Shown here piece after piece: positions 38,601-50,600 of a stretch of DNA of 64,000 bases; within the stretch, counting starts at the first letter, position 1, and the number at the start of each line of letters is the position of its first letter. The notes beneath the pieces are model-generated. The model was not told the DNA's origin. It searched no databases and saw nothing but the letters and a program-made list of their open reading frames with translations. A program made the translations under genes and the position numbers. Source of the DNA: Sweltsa coloradensis (taxonomy: Eukaryota; Arthropoda; Insecta; Plecoptera; Chloroperlidae); the NCBI GenBank assembly GCA_024449915.1, contig JAMZAV010000815.1, positions 1-64,000 of the forward strand, in the 5' to 3' direction.

Positions 38601-41600
38601 CAGTGCCTTCTCAATGCTCAATTGCACCGCCATCTTGTGGTAGTGTGTGTGACGTCACATCCGTAGACACACTGGCCACGCCCACACTCGAGCAGCTGTT
38701 TATGTTTGCAGATCTGTGCATGAATTTCTTCGTCATGGTTTTTATATTTTTGACCAAAATAAAGGAAAATGATGTGCAAACACAGTAATAGTCGCCTGGA
38801 TTGGATGAGAAAAGACCACCAACCACTGAACCACATAGCTAGGCCTCTAGGCTAGGCTAAGCTAGGCCTCAGCTAGGCCTAGGTCTAGCCTAGGCCTCAG
38901 CTTATAGCCTTGCCAAGTAGGTAGATTCTCATCCTGAGCTAAACTTTGTTTGGTGTGCCTTGGCCTAGCAATGCTTCACATTCTAGGCCTTGGTCTAACC
39001 TTGTACTGCCTAGGCCTTACAACCACATTGTAAGATTAGGGTCTAGCCTAGCCTAGGCCTTAGCTTAGCCTAGCCTAGCCTAGGCCTAGGCTCTTGGCCT
39101 AACCTTTTCTAGGCTTAAGCCTAGGCCAAGCTCATTTTAGTCCCACTTAATCCTTGCTAACCTACTTTATTTAAGTCCCTAATCTAGCGCTGATTCCGTT
39201 CTAAAAATGCTAAAAATCCAAGTGGCGATTGACGATATTGTTGGCATTTTTCATGATTTTTGAATTTTTAGTGACGAAATTTCCTTGATTTGACGATTTA
39301 TAACCCGAAATCTACCATTTTAAATGACAAAATATTAGTTTTTTATTTACCATAAATCTTTGGCCCTACCTATACTTAGAGATGTGCAAAAATGGTGACA
39401 ACGAAATTCGCGAATTTTTTTAAAGTTGCAATAATCCCTTCGAATTCAGTTTGCACATGAATCTCATGAATTATGATTGAATGGTACCAATTTCCAATTC
39501 GCGAATTTTCGCAAAATTTTAGTTGATGCCGAGAACTAGTAGCGAAATTAGCAATTATGTCCTTAAATGCGAATTAGGTCACGAAATTTTAAAAAATAAA
39601 AAAATTTCAAAGTTTAGATGGAGGTGCCGGGTCGATGTCGAAATTAAATTAACACTGGCTGGTACATAATATGGTGGAGGTGCCGGGTCATAATGCAACA
39701 CGATCGTGAGATCGTAATAATCGTTTGAATGAGAGTAAGCTCAAAATACTTCATATCCATATCAAAAGACACATAAAAAATGCATAATTTCGTAAATTTG
39801 GTGGAGGTGCCGGGTAGACGAAATTAATTCTGGTAAAAACTGTAGAAACTTTGAAAACTGAAGGCTGAAATTGAGCTTAAAATTATAACTAATTATGAAC
39901 TTCACTCTCATGAGCTCGTTTTTCTTTTAAATCATTAAAATTAGGGATGTGCGGGTCCCCGAAAAACGGGTAATTTTCGGGTAGGTAAAGTACCCGACCT
40001 CGGGTCGGGCCGTCAATTCCTACCCGAAAAAGTCGGGTCGGGTAGAAGTAATAAAGAAACACGCCAATCTGCTCCTTTTAAACCTCCCGCTCAGACGCCA
40101 AACGAACAGCTGACGTCGGAGCGGACCAATCGCTACGACGTGGGCGCGGCTATGCTATGATGCTGTGTCCTTGGCTCTTCCGGCGCTGTCCCCGCTAAAG
40201 TAATAGGCCCTACTGACCGTCATTACTCGTCTTCTGGTTATTCAACGCTAATAACGGCATAAAGCAAGTTGAATATTACGTACGTAGGCGAATGGTGAAA
40301 AAGAAATCGTCTAATGCCTAGGCGGCAGGCCTAGAACAAAGTTGCAATTCATCTAGAAGTCCGATCTAGTGCGCATCGTTGCGCGCAGCAGAGCGTTGGG
40401 CGGAGTCAGACCGAAAGGCTGGTGCAAACGCGCGATTTCGTCAGATGCATGGCTGGTACAAACGCATGATGATGATTTCGTCGGCCGGAAGAGAAAAATA
40501 CGCGATCGCATCGGTTTTTCTTGGGGTTTTTGTATCGGAAATATTAGAAAACGATCGTTACGATATTATTTCCGAGAATAACGAACGATTGATGCAGGAA
40601 AACGATAATAACAGGGCTTCACTGTCCTAGGCCTAGGCCTAGTCATACTCAAGCAAAAGTTCATAAGACGCCGATTTGGATGTTCTTCGTGTCAATACAG
40701 CCCAGAGTGGCTACCTGCAACCAATGCAAAACTGTTTTTTTTGTAGGATTTTTTTTTTTAATGAATTCACGAATAAAAAAATATTCACTACCCGAGCCCG
40801 ACCCGAGCCCGAGGGTACTTCAATTACCCGACCCGAGCCCGACCCGAGTTCAAAAACCACTACCAGCACATCCCTAATTAAAATCAATCAAATTATCCTG
40901 AAACTTGTTTTTTTTTTTTTTTAAGTTGTGCATGAGAAAATTGTGTTTTTTTGGTAAATTGCGACAAATCGCGAATTTTTATTTTTAAGGCGCGAATTTT
41001 CAAACTTTAAAAAAACATTTTTGCACATCTCTACCTATACTACATAATATTTAACTTTTTACTACTTTAAATGTATGCAAATGAAATTTTTTGGATGAAA
41101 GTACCGGTAAATACAAAAACCAACGCATAGTGCTTCAATCTACTATCACAAGCAAATGCAAACTTACCAATAACAATAGGTGGCAAAGAAGTGAACATTA
41201 GGTTGTAGAGCATGAGATACATCTGATCTATCATCACACACCCAGAGAAGCCACAATAAAGTTGGTACCAGAAGATCAGGAACACAAACAACTGCAACAG
41301 GTCAAACATATTTCATTACTTCTTATATACCGGGGTACTGATCTGGAATGAATCACAACTCCGTGATACACTACTTTGGGACAAGAGTCAAGACAAAACA
41401 CTTTCGAATGGCGTTTCTAGTGCGAGTGGAAATGATGAACCTTGATTAAATACTCTAATGTTAGCATTAAACATGATAAATGTTAGATCCAGTTGCAAAC
41501 TGTAAAGATAATCTACTGAATCACCTTAAAATGTTTCAGATAAAACATCTAAATAATGTAAATGTGAATTGAGGGATATTGAATGAAGAATATTGGCAAG

Positions 41601-44600
41601 GCCACAATATGTGAAATGGGGACAACATAATGTAATGAAAACTGATTCAGTAATAAAGTAACCGTGTAATTAATTAATACATTTACTTACGGCATTCTTA
41701 TAAAAAAAATATAGCACCATTCTTGCCAGACGGTCGTAGCACCAATGTCCATGCACCAATAGAAACCGTTCCAAGTATTTAAACCTGGACAGTGCAAAAT
41801 CTGACGCCATCACTGCCTGCATTCCTTCTTGACCCGATATTCCGATTCCGACATCTGCCGCCTGTATCATGGAAACGTCGTTTGCCCCATCACCTATGGC
41901 TAACGTTCGCATCTTGAGCTCTTCTTTCACCACGCGCACAATGAACGACTTTTGAAGAGGAGTCGCTCGGCAACACAGAACCGAACTGCAATACTGAGTA
42001 AGCGCTAGGAAGGGCTTCGTCAGATTGGAGCGAGGGTCCAAAATGTATCTGCAACATATCAATGTAATCAGTAGAGTTTTGCAAATACCACAGTCTGGGG
42101 AGGGACAAACTTCACCATTTACTGACTGTTACATTTGTAACAATGAATGATAAGTGGTTCATAACAAAGATATTTATTTCACATTAATAGATAACCAATT
42201 AAAATACAGCTCTCACTGAATGTCAAGTCCTCAGCCCGTCCAATGTGACAATGTCAGACGACCCTGCCACCACCAACCACCAGTCCAACCACTAGACCTG
42301 CTCATGCTACGTCATGATGAGGTTTCGACCTATCGATTGTATATAGGCCTATTGATATGTTTTAAGTCGATAATCATAACCATGACACTGACATTCTCAT
42401 AACATTCTTGTGTTTTATATATTAAAAATAGTTCCAATGGTCAGACCCAGACTTAGATAAATCAAGGAAAGGCCAGAAACCTTAAGCATTAAACTCTTTA
42501 ACTTCAGATCAAATATGGTCGTCATTATTAGCCATATGTTTCATAGATTGGATTGACTCCAGAAAATACCAAGGAAAGTGTAATTATCTAATTTATATTG
42601 TTGAGCAAAAACTAAAACATAACACTCGTTCTAGAAAATAAGAAGAAAGTCGATTTTTAAGCATTAATGGTCTAAAATTAAAATATGATATGATGATTTA
42701 TAGACATCATCAAAAATTTCACAAACTGAAATAGCTTTGAAAGCTAACTTACGTGAGAGTCCTTCCGTCGACAACTAGCGCCCTCTTCTTAGTAGTGAGG
42801 CGAGGAATACTACGCGTTGTGCTAGGGACTGATTCGGTGCTCACAGTGGCGCGCGCAAACACATCCACTTGACTCGTGTTTGTACCTTCAGCACTAGGAA
42901 AGAAAACAGCATCTATTAAATAACAAGGAAGAAACTTTTTTCTTATACAAATTTAAGAATTATTATTACCATTTATTATTTATTTTCAATTTGCAACGTA
43001 CAGTTATTAGACCATATACAGAGCATATTGATGGTGACAAGAATAAAAGGGCATAGTCAAAGGCAATGCATGATATATTATTAGTTTATTACTGAAGTGT
43101 AGTATAGCGAATTTTGTATAACACAGCCTATTCTGGCTAGAAGAAAATACCAAGGTAGATCTTCAGATGTTCATATGAGCTAAGATTTGGTTTAAAGAAA
43201 TTGAATCAAGCCACTAGCGTTTTGGTATTCACGTAATGTCCATAGGTCTTAGGTTTAAGAAGTTATTACTACTTTATCTCGTAAGCTCTTATTATTCAAA
43301 CCTTTACGCAGCCAACGAGAAGCAGTTTTTCGTAAATCCAGCCAAATAAATAATGAGTGTACTACAAAAGTTACAGTAAACCATTTCTTAGACCATAAAT
43401 CTTAGTTCTTAGGAAAGTTTGTAGCATAACCTTGAATAAAAACATGAATAGCTTGTTAATTTTGCTAAGTCACAGGAAACCATGAACCGTGAGTGTAACG
43501 CAGGGCTTCCCAACATGTTTCTTTCAGGTTGAATAATCAACATATTTTACATTTGGAGTCCAGTGGTTACCCTCCATTGATAACTATTTAGTGCAAGCTC
43601 GTGTCCTTGGTGTGTGTAAGTCATTGTACATGCTAGTAGGGATGACATGGAGGAATCGATTAATCAATACTGTCTGGATTGATAAAAAATTGTAGGAATC
43701 AATTCGTTGCTCGACAGTTTAAACGTTCCAGTGTCATGCTTTTGGGCGTCGCAGAGCGGTGAACCACGTGTCTACTATCCCTTCCTCTCCTCGCCAGATA
43801 CCAATCGCATACAACGACAGGCGGTACGGACAACACAATGTTGTACAATACATCGTTCCCTGACGTCTGGCGGGCGGGAGAAGTCATCACGAGCTCACCG
43901 CCAAAATAACGGCGTGTACAGAATCGATGTCATACCTACATGTTAGTATTATTAATATTAAGGAGGAATAGAGTAGGCACCTATTATTACCCTCCACATT
44001 GCAAGTCAATAAATACATATGCATTTTAAATTCAATTCAGACACGGCCAGAGTACTTCATACAAGTTACGTGCAGTTAGTGGCCTCACCTGGCTTCCGGT
44101 GGCGACTCTCCTTCAATCTGCTCCCGGTAGAACATGATGGAAGTCTCCGCCTGATGTTTCGACCGCGCAAACAGTTTCAATATCTCCATCTGCGGAGTAA
44201 AGAGCCGCGCAGACATGGCGATGTTCATCGCAGTCTCCGATTTGTCACCCGTCAGCACCCACACGACGATGCCAGCGTTGATCAGCGCAGCTATTGTCTC
44301 CGGTACTCCTTCCTGTAAGCGGTCTTCAATTCCCGTAGCGCCTAAACCAAATGAAACATTCAAGTAAATGTGTTTAGTTTAATTAATAATTAAACATTCT
44401 AGGCAGAGCTCAATAAAAACCTATCAAGCAATTGCTGATGGCGGGTGCAATAAGATTATGTTCTTTAACTATTGATTTTAATTAAGTAATTTTCAACGGG
44501 TTTCTTTAATATTATTAAATGGGCTAAATATGGGCTAAAACACAACTTGTGCAAATAATAAAGCTACCACTACCGGTATAATGACGCAATGCCAACTGTT

Positions 44601-47600
44601 AGTTCCTGCGTAAGACCATGTCCATGACATATCAAGAAGCACTGTGGCTCTGGCAAAATGTGGACTAAATGAGCGGCCTATTTCTCGATCTCCTTGAACG
44701 GCCATCGGCATATCGGAAATTTGCGAAATCGTAGCTTTATCATTCTCAACGTTAAATATCCCCCCTCTGTCTACAGTACACATTTCAGCAGTGCAACGGA
44801 ATGATCCACCAGCTCCCCTGCTACGATAACCATCGCTAGCTAGCGCCTTCGTCAAAGAACCAAATATGCTCACAAAACACGATGACTGTAAGGGCTACGC
44901 ATACACGGCATTATTTGCACTGTGTCTTGAAGCAAAGCCAATGCGTGCGTACCCTTCCCTCCTTCGACCTTGACTCCGAAGCGCACTGCACACAAAGACT
45001 TAAGTTGAGAGGCTTCTGCCATAATAATAGCATCAGTACTAAGGAGGTGGATTTATTTACGGGAACCCGTAATCTTTACGCGCAAAAATTTCTGCATTAG
45101 ACCTATTTAAAAGAGGCAAAACCAACATGTTTCAAGCAAATTCACTTGAAAGGCTAGGCCTTTATGAATTAATATCCCATCAATATCAATCACCGAAAAT
45201 AAGACTATCAATTACGGTCACATGGGTCTACCACATTTCAGCGGAAATGAAACATTACCTTTTTTGCAGTTGAAAAAAGAAATATCACAATATTGAGGTT
45301 AATTTTGAAATTACAATATTGCTTGTAAAATAAATCATTGAATTTCTAAAATGAAAAAGTACAATAAAAAATGTATTTTTAAAACTATTTAGTTGACCAA
45401 GAAAATCCCTAAAACGTTTCAACAGCCACGGGCATTTAACGTGGAATTATCTCACTTCTAGTTTGCACTAATATGTCTCACCCAGTAGCGTGAGGTCCAC
45501 TTCCAGCCTTGCGTAGGACTCTCTCTTTCTCCTCTCGTGGTTGTCATGTGCGAGTTCCGCCTCGGTGTGTTTCTGCCGCCACTCGTTGTACTCGGCAGCC
45601 GACAACGATCTCTTGGCCATCGCAAGAACCCTCAGTCCCTCCCGGCCGTAAGAGTTCAAGTGCTGCTGCGTGCGGTAGATTGTTGCTTTACGGTCAGAGT
45701 CTTCCGTGTGTGCCAGCTGAGATAGCACCGTAGAGTCGGCGCCTGTCGGTGGGAACAAGACAAGTTAATAAACTGTTAAGCGGTTGACATGGATTGGATG
45801 TGAAGTACACAAAGAAGTTCATGGCAAATATATAGAATTGTTATATATTACAATGAAGAAAAACGCGGAAATAAAAGTATTCTATAAATAAGATGTACTA
45901 ATTAGGGACGGAGCTTGTATAAGTTTATACATTTAATGCATGTTACGTACTGTTCTTTTATAGAGAGAGCTAGAGTATGATAGAAGGCTAAAAGGCTATT
46001 AGAGTTCAAAGATTAGGAGTGAAGAGAGAATAGAGAACATAAAACACAAAACACATTGAAAAACTGGGTATAACAACATATTTCCCACCTTCTGCAGATG
46101 ACTGCAACTAATTTCAAGTTCCCTTAACCCATATGATGCATTTTATACTTCTGCGACACGTCGATTAGATGATGTCGACAAAAAATCAGCTACAACAAAC
46201 ACATGTAGTAGATAATGGTACACATAACCAAACCTGTGTTAGAGCCATGCTGGAAGTAAATTCTGCATGCATGTTGCCATCATCAGCAAGGTTACTTCAC
46301 ACACACGCCATTCATTCAGTCGTTCACTTTCAGACGGATAGATATTCACGTCGGAGAGCAGAATCATTTACCCTCCAGACTCTAGTACATGGCTGACAGA
46401 AAACCCAAGTCTGGCCCTGGATTTGAACCAAGACTCAAGTCGACAGTAGAGTAGCTACGTCTACAGACACCTACATACCAATGGCCTACATGCAACATGG
46501 ATGGAAATAGGCTGTTAATTTGCTACACAAAATTTGACAATGTGTACAAGGAAACATTAATACACAATATCTGTGCGTTGGTTTCTACAGTAGGCCTACA
46601 ATAGCAGAATACCAAAAAGACATTATCTCTGCTAGAAAAAAGAAGTCAATGTGGGTTCTATATATTTCAAAATTGTTAAAGTCAATTATTAATCAATTCA
46701 ACAATTATTGTTGATATTTATTTATTGAATCTATCCTTGGTTGGGAACTATGTAAAGGTTTTGTCGATCAGATTCTTCCTGGCTACATGAATAACTATTT
46801 GCTGAATGTCAAATACCTATGGCTACCTCTGAATATTACTGTCAATGTTTGATCAAAGTTGAATTTGAAATACAAGGAGCTTCGTCCCCAATAAAGCGAG
46901 GAAGTTAGTGTACAGACTAGAATGCAAACATACCCTTGCAGTAGAGTGTTATCTCCTGTGTAAGGGGGTTCTTCACAACAATGCTCATGCACTTCCTTGT
47001 TGAGTCAAATGGCAAGATGTTCAGGATTTCAAAGTCCACGATTCCCTCGGACGGTAGATGGATCGTCGCACTATCCGGTGTCCTCTTCACGAGTTGGCAG
47101 TTATAACTGAATGCGGCATTGACTAGTGCTAATTCGTCGGGACTTTCAGCCTCGAAGATAGGTTTCAGTTCCCGCGGAGACGGGGTGAGGGAAGCGGTTA
47201 AATGATGCGACGGCCGTTTATGATCGACCACAGGGGGCACGTCGAGGAGTTGCGGTCGATGAGGCTTAAGTTTGGCACGAAGGGGCATCAGCACGGGAGT
47301 GTCCGTTACCGTGGGGGTTAGTTTGCTCGACGTCGTCGTGGTAACGGGGAGAGAGGTACGTAGAACGCGGGTACTCTTGCGCCGTCGGCAGGTTGAGGGA
47401 GGATCGAACTTGTGCGGGTCGCGGAGATCGTTGGCTCACTTGCACAGTTCTGGCGACGTTTTGCGGTGGAGACGGAGTTACCGAGCGGGACTCGGAAAGG
47501 CGAGTGTACCGATCGTTATCGGACTCCCCGAGGGGGAGCGGCTTCACGACGTAGCCTTGGTTGCGCTGGGGGCTGATGACAGTCAGACGTGTGGGCTCAA

Positions 47601-50600
47601 CGTGTGGGGGAGCACTCTCGATCACGCCACTTGAATTCATCTGCAGGGACAAACATTAATCAACATTAATTGCAAAAATAACAAAAGGTTTCAACAAAAA
47701 AGAAAAATGTAAATGTAAGTCCCATTTAAAATGTAGGCCTATACTTTTAACTCTACACTAGATAAATTCAACTCATATTTAATATGAATGTCCTGTAAAA
47801 ATTTGAGAATGGAAGTAACAGAAAATATGCACTCTATGTTTTTGCGTAGTCTTGATCCCTTGGCCCCTGACTATTCTAGACTAATGGTAACCTAAATAAA
47901 TAAACAAAATTGCAAAACCAAAAATAATTGTTGAAGGAGTATTTATTTCTATGTCACATTCATCGCTCACATAGGTAAGCTTCCATCACGCCTCAAACGC
48001 AAACCGACTGAACACACCAGAGATATGCAGATCGCACTCTTTTAATTTACGCTATTGGATCGGTTTTAAGCTTTGGCCGGGCTATTACTAATAATTTACA
48101 AGATTACGCTGTCTAGGAAGTTCTTGGTCAAGAAAATGCTACTAGTACGTGCACAATAAAGTGTCTTTAGTAAACATTATGCTCACCATTTAATAAAATA
48201 ACATCACATTCTCGGTTTACTTGAAGTCGGGTATTAGAAAAACACGTGACAGTGTTCGCCTTTTCCAGAAACCTTTGTTACGAAAATAATACTTCACATT
48301 TTGGTACTCGGCAACACATTCACAGAAATTGACGCAATGCATCGAGAAGTGTACCAAATGGATGCGCAACAGTTCGGTCTTAAAACACACCACACCACTT
48401 CCACAATTGCTTATCAGTTGAGTCACAACCGGCGTGTTTACAAAGGCGACAAGCCGTACATCAAAATACCGAAAACAAAAGTTCAATGTTATAAGCAACT
48501 GGTTCTTTACGAACTGTTGTTTCACGTCCGTCATTCTGATATTGCATGTTTCATTTGAGCACAATTAACAAAGGCATTATGCGTCAATCACATATACTGA
48601 TGGAAATACGAAAGATAATGAACGAGTGGCAAAAAGTAAAACAATCCAGAACGTGACTTTACAAGCACTGTCTTTAGTTTAGGAACGTCACCTATTCATA
48701 GAAGCTTCAAAAGACTTGTGGTGTTTAGCAGTGTAAAAGCCAGAGCCTGCCTAGATTTTCTGGTGACAATTATCAACTTGGGTAAGGAAAGCCAAAGCCG
48801 ACCCGAATTTCAGGTTACGGCACACCCCTACAGCAGACTAAACCTTTCAGCAGATAATATAGATGAAATTAAGTACATACTACGGTAGTACTATTCATTT
48901 TGTATAGGGGTGTGCGAACCCGTTCGAAAACGAACCGAACTCCAACCTTCTTTAAAAGTTCGAGTTCGGTTCAAAGAATTTATATCTTTCTCGATTTAGA
49001 TGGTCGGGAAACACTCCCACGGGAGTGTTTCCTCACAGCAACAGCAACAGTTTTTCGATGCTTTATTGTTCCATCCATTCAACTTCTATAATGTAACGAC
49101 AATACAGAAGTTAAATAGATACCGTCTCGGTGGTCTAGTTGGCTAAGGCGTCCACCCGGAAAGTGGGAGACTCGGGTTCGAACCCCGATCGGGATGGATT
49201 TTTTTAATTTCTGGATTGTATTAAATATTAACAATTTATATCTTGTTCGAAAACAAACTAATTGAATTTCCCGCCTTCCCGCCTAAATTCAAACGCCACC
49301 GCCTTCTAAATTGCCAATCACAGCCTGCCATAAGTAACAGAACTTTCTGTTACAAAGGCAGTGGGTCTCCGGGAGCCAATGGCCGCCTAGATATCAGCTG
49401 ATATTGATCAGATGTGTGAAATGAATATAAATTTGCATCTTTAGACGATTTTTATCCTAGATATTATTGTATATTATTTTGTTTGAGATTTTTTTAAATT
49501 AAGAAATTCCATTCTTTACTTAAAAGAAATAAGAATGGCAGTAGAAAAAATAGACAAGTGAGAATAACGCTAGAGACACTAGGAGCCTTTTATTTACTAC
49601 CTAGGCCTAAGCTGTGACCTTGGTTCATTGTTATGCCTAGGCCTAGTCCTAGGCAAACAAGCAGGTGTTATTAAAAGCCCGCATTGGAAGCATTTCACAC
49701 CGATTTGCAAAAAAAAAAAACATCTAAATGTAATTACTAATTACTGCAACAAAATCCTACAGACTCCTTCAGGTACTACTTAGACCCTGCTTCGTCATTT
49801 GAAACGACATCCTCAAGGATATAAATCATACTTACAACATACAAGATAAAGATCATAATAATGACAGCTTAAAATCAAAAACGGTTTCAAGCATAGGCCT
49901 AGGCCTAGCAAAAAACTGTTCAGATACTGTGTCCTCTAAAAGTGAACCTAAGCCTACAACACGTATTTGGTGTTAAGCATTTATCAACGGAGTTGATTTA
50001 ACTAGGCTTACGTTTAGGGGTGACATAGGGTAGTAAAATTCGGAACCGGTTCCAGCACTCAAATCACCCGGGTACCCGGCTCCCGTTACGTCACGATGTG
50101 TGGAAACGCTGTTTCCTAGGCCTACTAGTTGGTTTGAAGGTCATACCGACTGACTATCTTTCCGTCTCTGGAAACCTTTGCAATAATCGTTCACAAATAA
50201 AGATCCGCTTTGATAACCAGGCTATGATCTTCATTCTTAATTACACCAAAGATTAGTTTACCAATTACACTGTACAGGCAGTGAAACTCGTTGTAGGTAG
50301 ACCTAGGCCTAGGCCTAGGCCTACGCGCAGAAAGCAGGGGAAAACAAACACGCATCGAATGTGGGAAAATCTCTCACTACTATATCCCGCGCTGAAGCTC
50401 TTGTCGCAAGATAAGCCTGGGAAAGAAAGAAGATAAGCTAAGGAATAACAGTCCTATGCGTCGTGATTACGAATTTCGTGAATCGGTTGAAAGATGATTG
50501 CATCGCGAATTCTTCTTCTACACCCAACCATCTTTGTCAGTCAGCTGTGAGTGTGAGTTGGTTGGATCGTACGCGCATCTCGTACTGCGCAGACGGCAGT

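Larger units (their letters stand above)
41292..46933. other. introns between ATP10 exons 6 and 11, content outside exons
   Basis: Between the exons listed here the sequence holds the MITE at 43637-43938, the decayed hammerhead SINE at 46085-46450 and an unexplained minus-strand open frame of 112 codons at 44535-44873. The rest is AT-rich. Confidence 0.55.

Noticed and set aside
40369..40630. Open frame [15 protein letters not shown]..., also found at 28733-28975
   Set aside because: Shared by the two MITE copies because they are copies of one element; one copy has a frame-changing indel and there is no domain, so it is not evidence of a conserved protein.
47272..47634. 120-codon open frame on the plus strand
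   Set aside because: It is antisense to ATP10 exon 6 and arises from the GC-rich coding sequence.
49124..49196. Functional tRNA-Ser(GGA)
   Set aside because: No long variable arm and no U33; kept only as tRNA-like.
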